From positions 434,001 through 498,000 of the forward strand of contig NZ_QQOH01000004.1 in NCBI RefSeq assembly GCF_003345655.1: a DNA stretch of 64,000 nucleotides, given 5' to 3'. Of the stretch, positions 56,494-64,000 are shown in pieces (position 1 is the stretch's first letter; every line of letters starts with the position of its first letter). The notes beneath the pieces are model-generated. The model did not search any database, was not told the origin of the DNA, and was given only the letters and a program-made list of their open reading frames with translations. Source of the DNA: Motiliproteus coralliicola. GTDB taxonomy: Bacteria; Pseudomonadota; Gammaproteobacteria; Pseudomonadales; Balneatricaceae. The position numbers were made by a program, and so were the translations under genes.

Positions 56494-58461
56494 TCAGACC
56501 ACGAAGCGCTCCACCAGTCCTTGCAGGCCGGTGCTGATCCGGGTCAGTTGATCGCTTTGCTGGCGCGCCTGATTGGTCTGCTCGGCGGCCGCTTCCGAGT
56601 GCTGCTGGATATCACTGACGTTGACCCGCACCGCTTCGGCAGAGCCGGCCTGCTGTTCGGTGGTCTGGGCGATCATCAGGTTCATGTTGTGGATACTGTC
56701 GATGGCGCTGACCACCTGCTGTAGCTGGGTGACCGCGTCGCGGGTTTGCTCGACACAGTGCTCGGCGTTCTGCTGCTGACTGCCCATCGCGCTGACGACC
56801 TGCTTGGACGAGCTACCAAGCCCTTCGATAATGCCGCGAATCTCTTCAATAGAATCGGAGGTGCGCTGCGCCAACCCACGGACTTCGTCGGCCACTACCG
56901 CGAAGCCCCGGCCATGCTCACCGGCTCGGGCCGCTTCGATGGCGGCGTTCAGTGCCAGCAGGTTGGTCTGTTCGGCGATTGAAACGATCACGTTCAGTAC
57001 CGCTTCGATACTCTGGGTATCCTGCTGTAACTGAGAGATTACCCCGCTGCCACGACTGACCTCTTCCGATAACTGACCGATGGCGGACTCCAGCTGTTGC
57101 ATCACTTCGGCGCTACGCTTCACCGACTGCTGGCCCTGGTCTGCGGCGCCGGAGGCCTGCTGAGCATGGTCGGCCACCTGCTGGAAGGAGGCTACCAGCT
57201 CGGCAATGGCGTTATCGGCTTCACTGGTGCGCTGATTCTGTTGTACCGAGCCTTGGTGGATCCGTAGCGCAACCTGATCGATTCCGTTGCTTGCCTGTTC
57301 GACCGCCTGCACCTCTGCACGGATTTCGGACACCAGCTCCTTCATGTAGCCCTGCAGTTGGTTGGCGCTTTGACGCAGCTCGTTCAGCTCCTGGTAGGAC
57401 TTGTTTTCCGCCATCTGGCGGGAGAAGTCGCCGGAAGCCAGGTGCTTGAGATAGCCGCCGACCTTGCCCATCCCCTTCAGGGTGATCAGTTGAACCCAGG
57501 CGGTGGTACCGACGCTGATAAACAACAGCAGCAGCAGGGCTGCCATCATCAGCATCACCTGCTGTTCAATCTGTTGTTTGAGCTGCTCTACCACCTGTTG
57601 GCCATCTTTCAGACGCTGCTCCAGCTTCCCAATCAGGCGATCCACCTGCTGACGGGCGGCCAGGCCATCCTGCTGCCATTGCAGGGTCCGGGTGAGTTCA
57701 TCGGGGTAGCGACGACTAAGGAATGCCAGGTTGTCTTTGTGCTCCTGGCCGATTTCGGTCCGCTCGGTATCCGTTTCCTCCAGCCCCATCATCGCAGCGA
57801 ACTCATCTTCTTCCTCTTGTTGCCAGACTCCCAGTGGTGGTAGCGATCGAATCTGCTCGGCCAGCTGCTGTAGCTCGGCGCTTTGGGTGATCAAACTGTC
57901 CTTCAGGCTGGTATTTGCCCTGGTGCTGAAATAGCTGCTGCGTAGCAACGCCCGGCGGGTCAGCGCCGCCAGATACTGTTGCGCCAATGTTGCTAGATGC
58001 TTGGCCTGTTCGAGGCTTTCGGCGGGAGCCTGGGACGCATAATCCTGCAGTAATTCGACCGCATCGATCGACTCCCGCTCGTTTTGAATCAACAGCTCTT
58101 GTGGATTGCCGGCAAGTTTTCCGGCGGCTCTCAGTTCGTTATCCAGACCTTGCTTCAAAGCTTCCAGCGCCGGTTCCAGGGTTTGGCGCAGCTTGTCGGG
58201 CAGGGAGGTCATCGAGTGACTCAGTTCTTCGTTCAGGAAGGTCTGGGCCCGCTGCAGGTCGGCAGCATTGCCGGTGCTGATGTAGTTGTCGATCAACTGG
58301 CGGGTTTGGACCGACACCTGCGAAGCGACCTGATAGTAGTGTTGGTTCAGTTCGAACGGTTGCTGAAGCTGGCGCAATCCCCAATAGACGCTGACAGCCA
58401 TACCGATGCTGGCGATCAGCATCAAGGTGGTGGTTGAACGACTGAGTGTGGCGATACGCAT
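56494..58461 (-). CDS. Methyl-accepting chemotaxis protein
   Basis: About 655 residues from ATG at 58461, chosen because AGGAAA lies 8 nt upstream; ATG at 58488 is the longer alternative. Membrane helix (about 8-26), long helical periplasmic ligand domain (about 30-320), second helix (about 325-345), HAMP (about 350-400) and signalling domain with the invariant hairpin tip [38 protein letters not shown]. No C-terminal CheR pentapeptide. The ligand domain is all-helical, of unusual length, with no known ligand. A FliA-like promoter (CAAA-N15-GCCGTTGC, -10 at 58485-58492) is possible. Confidence 0.93.
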   Translation of the reverse strand: MRIATLSRSTTTLMLIASIGMAVSVYWGLRQLQQPFELNQHYYQVASQVSVQTRQLIDNYISTGNAADLQRAQTFLNEELSHSMTSLPDKLRQTLEPALEALKQGLDNELRAAGKLAGNPQELLIQNERESIDAVELLQDYASQAPAESLEQAKHLATLAQQYLAALTRRALLRSSYFSTRANTSLKDSLITQSAELQQLAEQIRSLPPLGVWQQEEEDEFAAMMGLEETDTERTEIGQEHKDNLAFLSRRYPDELTRTLQWQQDGLAARQQVDRLIGKLEQRLKDGQQVVEQLKQQIEQQVMLMMAALLLLLFISVGTTAWVQLITLKGMGKVGGYLKHLASGDFSRQMAENKSYQELNELRQSANQLQGYMKELVSEIRAEVQAVEQASNGIDQVALRIHQGSVQQNQRTSEADNAIAELVASFQQVADHAQQASGAADQGQQSVKRSAEVMQQLESAIGQLSEEVSRGSGVISQLQQDTQSIEAVLNVIVSIAEQTNLLALNAAIEAARAGEHGRGFAVVADEVRGLAQRTSDSIEEIRGIIEGLGSSSKQVVSAMGSQQQNAEHCVEQTRDAVTQLQQVVSAIDSIHNMNLMIAQTTEQQAGSAEAVRVNVSDIQQHSEAAAEQTNQARQQSDQLTRISTGLQGLVERFVV

Positions 58462-58700
58462 GATTTGATTTCCTGACCAGGCTTGCAACGGCTGAAATTA
58501 GGGCGCTTTTGTGACAGTCAGGTGACAAAGAGCGGGATTTCGCGGTCGCGGTTTCTCGAATAAGCGCGGCTTTGATTTCAGTCAAACCCGCGCCAAGAAC
58601 AACCGGCTTGTCACGGATTGTTCATAAAGACCGCGTTAAATCGATGCGTTTTGAATCGAACATGGGACAGGGAAAGTCATGCAGTATGTGGAGGTGTTCC

Positions 58701-60515
58701 GTGACGGCAATGCGTGTAGTGAAATCGATCGAGCATGCCAAACCTGTCAGCGAGGTCGTTATGGACCGTGAGCTCGACCGAATCATCAAACTGAGGCAGT
58801 TGACGCCGCTGTTTATGCCGATCGCCAATACCCGTGAGCGCAAGGTGTTGGGCTATGAAGCGTTGATCCGAGGCCCGGAGGGCAGCCCGCTGCACGCTCC
58901 GGCCAGCCTATTCAAAGTCGCCCACCGCACCGGACGCCTGCTGGAGCTGGAGCTGTTATGTCGTGAGGCGTCGATCCGGCGCTTCAAGTACCTCAACCTA
59001 CCGGGCAAGTTGTTCCTGAATGTGACACCGGCCACGCTGCTTGAGAGCGACTTTCAGTGTGGCATGACATTGGATCTGCTCAATAAGGTCGGTTTCGATG
59101 CCGAACGGATGGTGATCGAGATTACCGAGCAGTTCCCGATCGAAGACTACACCCTGATGCGCGATGCCACCTGCCACTACCGCGAACTCGGTTTCGAGGT
59201 GGCGCTCGATGATCTGGGGGCGGGTTACGCCGGACTGCGCTCCTGGTCGGAGTTGCGGCCGCAATACGTCAAGATCGATCGCCATTTTATCGAGGGTATC
59301 GATGGCACGCCGATCAAGCAGGAGTTCGTCCGCACCATCCAAGATGTGGCGCGCTCTATCCAGTGCCAGGTGATCGCCGAGGGGATCGAGCGGGTGGAAG
59401 AGCACCGTACCCTGAATGATATCGGCCTGGTGCTGCAGCAGGGCTACTACTTCTCGCGCCCGGTGGCGATGCCCAAACAGCTGGAGGAGAACCTGTTCCG
59501 GTTCAGCAACGGCGGGGCCGGCACTGAGGGGGTAGGGATCCCTCAGGATCTGACCCCGATTACCACGGTTCGCCCGGCCATCGATCAGCAAACCCAGTTG
59601 TGTGAAGTTGAACGGATCTTCCGCGAGCAGAGTGACATCAAGTCGCTTGCGGTGGTCAGCCAGGGGCGTCCAGTCGGCTTGTTGAGCCGTGAAACCTTCC
59701 TGAGTCTGTACCTGAATCCATTCGGTCGCGAGCTGCATGATCGCAAACCGGTCAGTGAGTTTATGGATAGCAACCCGTTGATTCTGGAAGAGTGTACGGT
59801 GTTGGCTCAGGTGAACCAGCAGATCAACCAAAGCGATGCGTCGCGGGTGCGGTCGGACTTTATCGTTACCCATCAGGGCCGCTACCTGGGTACCGGTTCG
59901 ATCTTCGATCTGCTCAAGTTGATCACTGACCTACAGCTGCGCAATGCCCGCCATGCCAACCCGCTGACCCAGTTGCCGGGAAATGTTCCTTTTAATGACG
60001 AGGCCGGGCGGCGGATGCAAAAGCATGAGCCCTTCGTGGTCTGCTACCTGGATCTGGACAACTTTAAGGCCTTCAACGACTGCTACGGTTATGAACGTGG
60101 GGATCAGGTGATACTGCTGCTGGCCCAGTGCATGAAGTCCTGTATCGATGACAGCCGGGACTTTATCGGCCATATCGGCGGTGATGATTTTCTGATTCTG
60201 TTCGGCAGTGATGACTGGCTCGAGCGTTGCCGACGGATTCAGCAACTGTTCACAGACGGAGTGATTAACTTATACGACGCCGATGAACGGGCTTGCGGCG
60301 GTATCTATGCGTTGGATCGCAAAGGCGAGCGGGCATTCTTCGATATTGCTACGGTCTCGATCGGCGCCGCGTTACCGGATCTGGAGCTGTGCCGGTCTCA
60401 TCATGATGTCTCGGTGCTGGCCACCGATGCCAAGCGCATCGCCAAGAAACAGCCGGGGAATAGTTTGTTTATCAACCAGCGCCGCTGGCTAGGCGGCCAG
60501 GCCGGGGTAGCCTGA
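58701..60515 (+). CDS. EAL-CBS-GGDEF(GGDDF) c-di-GMP protein
   Basis: About 604 residues from GTG at 58701, which stands 6 nt after GGAGG; longer in-frame starts (58572, 58644) lack this. EAL domain first (Glu53-Ala-Leu in LGYEALIRG, NVTPATLL, EITEQFP, DDLGAGYAGL, KIDRHFI, VIAEGIER), then a pair of CBS domains (about 310-430), then a GGDEF domain with GGDDF (493-497) and no RxxD site. The EAL motifs look complete, so phosphodiesterase activity is plausible; GGDDF keeps both acids and may still be active. CBS pairs often bind adenine nucleotides and could gate the enzyme. No membrane segment. Confidence 0.9.
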   Translation: MTAMRVVKSIEHAKPVSEVVMDRELDRIIKLRQLTPLFMPIANTRERKVLGYEALIRGPEGSPLHAPASLFKVAHRTGRLLELELLCREASIRRFKYLNLPGKLFLNVTPATLLESDFQCGMTLDLLNKVGFDAERMVIEITEQFPIEDYTLMRDATCHYRELGFEVALDDLGAGYAGLRSWSELRPQYVKIDRHFIEGIDGTPIKQEFVRTIQDVARSIQCQVIAEGIERVEEHRTLNDIGLVLQQGYYFSRPVAMPKQLEENLFRFSNGGAGTEGVGIPQDLTPITTVRPAIDQQTQLCEVERIFREQSDIKSLAVVSQGRPVGLLSRETFLSLYLNPFGRELHDRKPVSEFMDSNPLILEECTVLAQVNQQINQSDASRVRSDFIVTHQGRYLGTGSIFDLLKLITDLQLRNARHANPLTQLPGNVPFNDEAGRRMQKHEPFVVCYLDLDNFKAFNDCYGYERGDQVILLLAQCMKSCIDDSRDFIGHIGGDDFLILFGSDDWLERCRRIQQLFTDGVINLYDADERACGGIYALDRKGERAFFDIATVSIGAALPDLELCRSHHDVSVLATDAKRIAKKQPGNSLFINQRRWLGGQAGVA

Positions 60516-60543
60516 ACAGGCGGGCCGAGCTAATCGGCGGCGT

Positions 60544-60570
60544 AAAAAAACCCGGCCGGGGCCGGGTTTT
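60544..60570. terminator. Terminator after the EAL-CBS-GGDEF gene (bidirectional)
   Basis: CCCGGC-CGGG-GCCGGG stem (60551-60566) then TTTT on the plus strand; AAAAAAA before it gives a U-run on the minus strand. Confidence 0.75.
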
Positions 60571-60600
60571 CATTTCCACACCAAGTGGGGGCTTGGCTGG

Positions 60601-60706
60601 AAAAAAGAGGCCCTAGCATCGGAAGGGGAGCGAAGTTAGGGCCTAACGCATGTGTATCAGAGAGCCAGAAGCGATGTTGCAACGGTTATGATGTCGTGAC
60701 TCTCTT
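60601..60706 (-). ncRNA. Candidate small RNA downstream of polA
   Basis: Minus strand, about 100 nt. The 5' end forms an 8-bp stem (60698-60705 with 60659-60666, one G-U pair). The 3' end is a terminator: AGGCCCTA and TAGGGCCT arms around a 20-nt loop, then CTTTTTT (60601-60607). The loop contains CUCCCCUUCC, which could pair with ribosome binding sites. Upstream, GAACTA (60732-60737), 16 nt, TCCCA (60711-60715) resembles a sigma-E/AlgU promoter and would start transcription right at the first stem. This is the position of Spot 42 in E. coli and ErsA in Pseudomonas; I claim similarity of place and shape, not of sequence. It may instead be just the polA 3' end. Confidence 0.45.
60608..60644 (-). 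terminator. Terminator of polA or of the candidate small RNA
   Basis: Minus strand stem AGGCCCTA/TAGGGCCT (60637-60644 with 60608-60615), C-rich 21-nt loop, then C and six T at 60601-60606. Confidence 0.7.
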
Positions 60707-60845
60707 GTACTGGGACTCTAAGTATGGTTGATAGTTCAGCAACCGGTGAGGAAATTTCTAAATAATTTTGTTATATCCCTAAAATCAATTGGTTATAAAA
60801 AGCATAGGGCAGCCTTGTTCAGTACTTACCTGTAGCCCCAGCCGA

Positions 60846-63626
60846 TCAGTGGGCCTGTTCCCAGTTTTCCCCGACCCCGGCTTCAACCAATAGCGGGACA
60901 TCCAGCTCAGCGGCTTTGGCCATGCGCTCACTGACCTGTTCGCAGAAGCCTGCAACCTGATCTTCACGCACTTCGAACACCAGTTCATCGTGGACCTGCA
61001 TGATGATACGGGCATCCGTCTCACCCTGATCGAGCCACCCCTGCACGTCGATCATCGCCTGCTTGATGATATCGGCGGCAGTGCCCTGCATCGGCGCGTT
61101 GATGGCGGTGCGTTCGGCGGCCTGGCGTAGCATCGCGTTGCGCGCTTTGATATTCGGCAGATAGAGACGCCGACCGCGTAGAGTTTCAACATAGCCGTTT
61201 TCCGCCGCCTGAGCTCGGATCTCGTTCATATAGCGTTCGACCCCCGGATAGGTTTCGAAATAGTGCTCGATATAGCGCGCCGCATCGTTGCGCGCGATTC
61301 CCAGCTGCTTGGCCAGTCCGAACGCCGACATGCCGTAGATCAGGCCGAAGTTGATCGCCTTGGCACTGCGGCGCTGATCGCTGCTGACCGCCTCGCGCTC
61401 GACCTTGAACACCTCGGCGGCGGTGGCGCGGTGGATATCCTCACCGTGTCGGAACGCCTCCAGCAAGCTCTGATCGCCGGACAGGTGGGCCATGATCCGT
61501 AGTTCGATCTGGGAGTAATCGGCGGCCACCAGCTTGTAGCCTTTCGGGGCGACAAAGGCCTGGCGGATTCGACGACCTTCGGCGGTCCGGACCGGAATGT
61601 TCTGCAGATTCGGGTCGGTCGACGACAGTCGCCCGGTAGCCGTCACCGCCTGGTGGTAGGAGGTGTGGATCCGACCCGTGTGCGGGTCGATCATCTGCGG
61701 CAGTTTGTCGGTGTAGGTCGATTTCAGCTTGCTGAGGCTGCGGTGCTCCAGAATCAACTTGGGCAGCGGATAGTCCAGCGCCAGCTCCACCAATACCTCT
61801 TCGGCGGTCGATGGGGCTCCCTTGGGGGTTTTCTTGATCACCGGTAGCTTCAGTTGGTCGAACAGAATCGCCTGTAGCTGTTTCGGTGAGGCCAGATTGA
61901 ACTCTTCACCGGCAACCTCGAACGCCTCCTGCTCCAGTTCGACCAGGCGGGTGGCGATCTCCTGGCTCTGGTTGGCCAGCAGCGTGGCATCCACCAGCGC
62001 GCCGGTTCGCTCGATCTTCGACAGGATCGGGATCAACGGCTTTTCAAGACTGTCGAACAGGGTCGCCAGGGGTTCGATGGCGCTCAGCTGCGGCTCGATC
62101 GCCCGGTGCAGCCGCAGGGTGATATCAGCATCCTCAGCGGCGTAAGGGGTGGCCTGTTCAAGTTCGATCTGGTTAAAGGTCAGCTGCTTCTTGCCCTTGC
62201 CGGCAATCTCTTCAAACTTGGTGGTTTTCAGCTCCAGGAAACGATCGGCCAGCGAATCCATATCGTGGCGGCCGGCGGTGGAGTTGAGCACGTAGGACTC
62301 TAGCATGGTGTCGTAGGCGACCCCGCGCAGCTCAATATCGTAGCGGGCCAGCACGTTCATATCGTATTTCAGATGCTGACCGACTTTGGCCCGATCCGGA
62401 TCTTCCAGCAGCGGTTTTAGCTGGGCCAGTACCGCGTCACGATCCAGCTGGGTCGGGGCGCCGACATAATCGTGGGCCAGCGGCACATAGGCCGCTTCAC
62501 CCGGCTCGATCGCAAATGAGAGGCCGACCAGTTCGGCTTCCATATAGTTGAGGCTGGTGGTTTCGGTATCGAAGGCGAACAGCTCGGCCTGCTGCAATCG
62601 CTCCAGCCAGGTATCGAAGTCGGCCTGCTCCAGAATGCACTGGTAGTTGACCTCCGTCGGTGCTTCGGGCACCGCTGGGGTTTCATTATCGTCGGCACTG
62701 GCGGCGTTGTCGCCGCCTTCCAGCTCGCGAACCCAGCTGCGGAATTCGTACTGTTTGAACAGCGTTAGTAGCTGTTCGCTATTGGGTGCTGGCGCGGCGA
62801 AATCATCGATGCCCTGCTCCAGCTCAACATCGGTCTTGATGGTGGCCAGCAGGTAGGACAGCTCTGCTTGTTCGCGGTTGTCCTCGAGCTTTTTCGCCAT
62901 GCTCTTGCTGCCGCGAAAGCCCAGATCGGCGATCTGATCGAGCCGCTGATACAGATCAGAAATGCCGCCGATCCCCTGCAGCAGGGCCAGGGCGGTTTTC
63001 TCACCGACGCCGGGCACGCCCGGAATGTTATCGACCTTATCGCCCATCAACGCCAGGTAATCGATGATCAGCTCCGGGCCGATGCCGAACTTATCCGTCA
63101 CCCCGTCGCGGTCCATGGCGGTGTCGGTCATGGTGTTGATCAGGGTGACATGGTCGCTGACCAGCTGCGCCATATCCTTGTCGCCGGTGGAGATCACCGT
63201 GTCGCGTTTGGCTTGCGTGGCTTGGAGTGCCAGGGTGCCGATCACATCGTCGGCTTCGACCCCTTCGATCGCCAACAGCGGTAATCCCATGGCGGTGACG
63301 ATCTGATGAATCGGTTCGATCTGGCTGCGCAGGTCGTCCGGCATCGAGGGCCGATTGGCCTTGTAGTCGGGGTAGATGTCGTCGCGGAAGGTCTTGCCCT
63401 TGGCGTCGAACACCACCACCACCGGACTGTCGGGATAATCCTTCAACATCCGACGCAGCATGCTGGTCACCACCCGGATGGCGCCGGAGGGCTGGCCGTC
63501 GGAGGTCCGCAGATCGGCTTGCTGAGAAGCGAAGAATGCTCGGTAGAGGTAGGAGGAGCCGTCGACCAGCACCAGCGGCGGGTTGTTGGTGCTTGAAGCT
63601 GAATCGGTCATGGCAGCATCGGTCAT
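60846..63626 (-). CDS. polA: DNA polymerase I
   Basis: 926 residues with all three parts: 5'-3' nuclease (about 15-300, [59 protein letters not shown]), 3'-5' exonuclease (about 335-530, with Asp/Glu in [10 protein letters not shown], so proofreading is probably active), and polymerase (about 540-926, motif [20 protein letters not shown]-helix [21 protein letters not shown], motif [11 protein letters not shown]). An in-frame second ATG at residue 6 is an alternative start. Divergent from the thrB-like gene. Confidence 0.98.
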   Translation of the reverse strand: MTDAAMTDSASSTNNPPLVLVDGSSYLYRAFFASQQADLRTSDGQPSGAIRVVTSMLRRMLKDYPDSPVVVVFDAKGKTFRDDIYPDYKANRPSMPDDLRSQIEPIHQIVTAMGLPLLAIEGVEADDVIGTLALQATQAKRDTVISTGDKDMAQLVSDHVTLINTMTDTAMDRDGVTDKFGIGPELIIDYLALMGDKVDNIPGVPGVGEKTALALLQGIGGISDLYQRLDQIADLGFRGSKSMAKKLEDNREQAELSYLLATIKTDVELEQGIDDFAAPAPNSEQLLTLFKQYEFRSWVRELEGGDNAASADDNETPAVPEAPTEVNYQCILEQADFDTWLERLQQAELFAFDTETTSLNYMEAELVGLSFAIEPGEAAYVPLAHDYVGAPTQLDRDAVLAQLKPLLEDPDRAKVGQHLKYDMNVLARYDIELRGVAYDTMLESYVLNSTAGRHDMDSLADRFLELKTTKFEEIAGKGKKQLTFNQIELEQATPYAAEDADITLRLHRAIEPQLSAIEPLATLFDSLEKPLIPILSKIERTGALVDATLLANQSQEIATRLVELEQEAFEVAGEEFNLASPKQLQAILFDQLKLPVIKKTPKGAPSTAEEVLVELALDYPLPKLILEHRSLSKLKSTYTDKLPQMIDPHTGRIHTSYHQAVTATGRLSSTDPNLQNIPVRTAEGRRIRQAFVAPKGYKLVAADYSQIELRIMAHLSGDQSLLEAFRHGEDIHRATAAEVFKVEREAVSSDQRRSAKAINFGLIYGMSAFGLAKQLGIARNDAARYIEHYFETYPGVERYMNEIRAQAAENGYVETLRGRRLYLPNIKARNAMLRQAAERTAINAPMQGTAADIIKQAMIDVQGWLDQGETDARIIMQVHDELVFEVREDQVAGFCEQVSERMAKAAELDVPLLVEAGVGENWEQAH

Positions 63627-63939
63627 AGGGAAATATCCGCGAAGTTTTTTCAGGCGCTCATGATAAAGAATCCGGCCGCTAACACCAATGCCGTCGACCT
63701 CGACTGCTGCGGTGCGAGATTGACGTGATAGGCCCCGCGCCGCACTATTTGAGGTGTTGCTGAGCCGTGGCCCAACGTTCTCAGGTCGCTGGACCAGCAG
63801 AGCAGGATTTGGTCAGGTTAAAATGGGGGTGACGGCTGGCACCGCGGCGGGGGAAGCCCTATTATCTCGTGCCGCCGTCGACAGCGACGATGGCGCCGTA
63901 TTTCGTTCAACCGTTAGTGAATATTTCTGGATCTAGTGC
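63627..63939. other. Divergent upstream region of polA and thrB
   Basis: 313 bases with no gene that I can support. A 60-codon open frame (63754-63936) ends 3 bp before thrB but has no recognisable product. In Pseudomonas a small DUF2782 gene lies near here; it is absent. No promoter could be assigned with confidence. Confidence 0.55.
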
Positions 63940-64000
63940 ATGGCAGTTTATACCCGTATCAGTCGCGACGACCTCGACGCTTTCCTGGGTGATTTTGAAC
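63940..64000 (+). CDS. thrB: Homoserine kinase ThrB, first 20 codons
   Basis: Partial gene running off the right edge. The visible N-terminus (MAVYTRISRDDLDAFLGDFE) matches the Pseudomonas-type homoserine kinase, an APH-fold enzyme of threonine synthesis, and the position next to polA is the Pseudomonas arrangement. Only 20 residues are seen, so the call rests partly on context. Confidence 0.75.
   Translation, partial: MAVYTRISRDDLDAFLGDFE

Larger units (their letters stand above)
60516..60845. other. Intergenic region between EAL-CBS gene and polA
   Basis: 330 bases with no protein gene. They hold a terminator for the EAL-CBS gene and a candidate small RNA on the minus strand. The part from 60740 to 60845 is AT-rich and I see nothing definite in it beyond possible promoter-like boxes. 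Confidence 0.6.

Noticed and set aside
63754-63936. 60-codon open frame just before thrB
   Set aside because: No family resemblance and no ribosome binding site; it does not match the DUF2782 protein known near polA in Pseudomonas.

Overview
The window reads as an ordinary chromosomal segment of a moderately GC-rich gammaproteobacterium near the Oceanospirillales/Pseudomonadales. I infer this from protein families (UbiK, ComM, PilMNOPQ, Crc-like, DctPQM) and from gene neighbourhoods that match Pseudomonas in pieces: pilM-pilQ/aroK/aroB/damX/gltB/gltD/hemE; hisB/hisH/hisF/asmA/mutY/yggX; dctB/dctD/dctP/dctQ/dctM; crc/pyrE; polA/thrB. I saw no rRNA, tRNA, insertion sequence, prophage or CRISPR array. 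Most of the DNA is dense core genome, with an unusually large c-di-GMP/chemosensory component.

Layout: 0-2.5 kb holds the start of an Aer-like PAS chemoreceptor and the glnK-amtB operon, with a clear sigma-54 promoter and two NtrC sites. 2.6-11 kb holds ubiK, a two-gene module (cysteine-free molybdopterin-domain periplasmic protein plus GGDEF-EAL membrane protein), comM, a second GGDEF-EAL protein with a broken GGDEF motif, and rep. 11-15.3 kb holds a periplasmic binding protein coupled to a PAS-PAS-GGDEF-EAL sensor. 15.5-17.3 kb holds yicC and rph, divergent. 17.4-33 kb is a long minus-strand run: hemE, gltD, gltB, damX, aroB, aroK, pilQPONM, with mrcA divergent from pilM. 35.7-37.9 kb holds a Crc-like protein, pyrE and a small lipoprotein. 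37.9-43.9 kb holds hisF, hisH, hisB (no hisA), asmA, mutY and yggX.

43.9-54.7 kb is a C4-dicarboxylate uptake locus: sensor kinase dctB, a degenerate HD-GYP gene, response regulator dctD, an L,D-transpeptidase and a MepK-like peptidase, then dctPQM behind a near-consensus sigma-54 promoter with two similar upstream palindromes 35 bp apart. 54.9-58.5 kb holds a DUF3302/HlyD pair and a methyl-accepting chemotaxis protein. 58.7-60.5 kb encodes an EAL-CBS-GGDDF protein. 60.8-63.6 kb is polA, and the window ends in the first codons of a homoserine kinase.

Two themes connect the genes. Nitrogen and carbon supply are sensed through sigma-54 circuits: NtrC on glnK-amtB, DctBD on dctPQM, with glutamate synthase on the same segment and a Crc-like protein. 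Surface behaviour is the second theme: four GGDEF/EAL proteins, a degenerate HD-GYP protein, two chemoreceptors and the type IV pilus alignment operon. The most interesting non-coding signal is a candidate small RNA just downstream of polA (the Spot 42/ErsA position), with a possible envelope-stress promoter, an 8-bp 5' stem and a C-rich-loop terminator.
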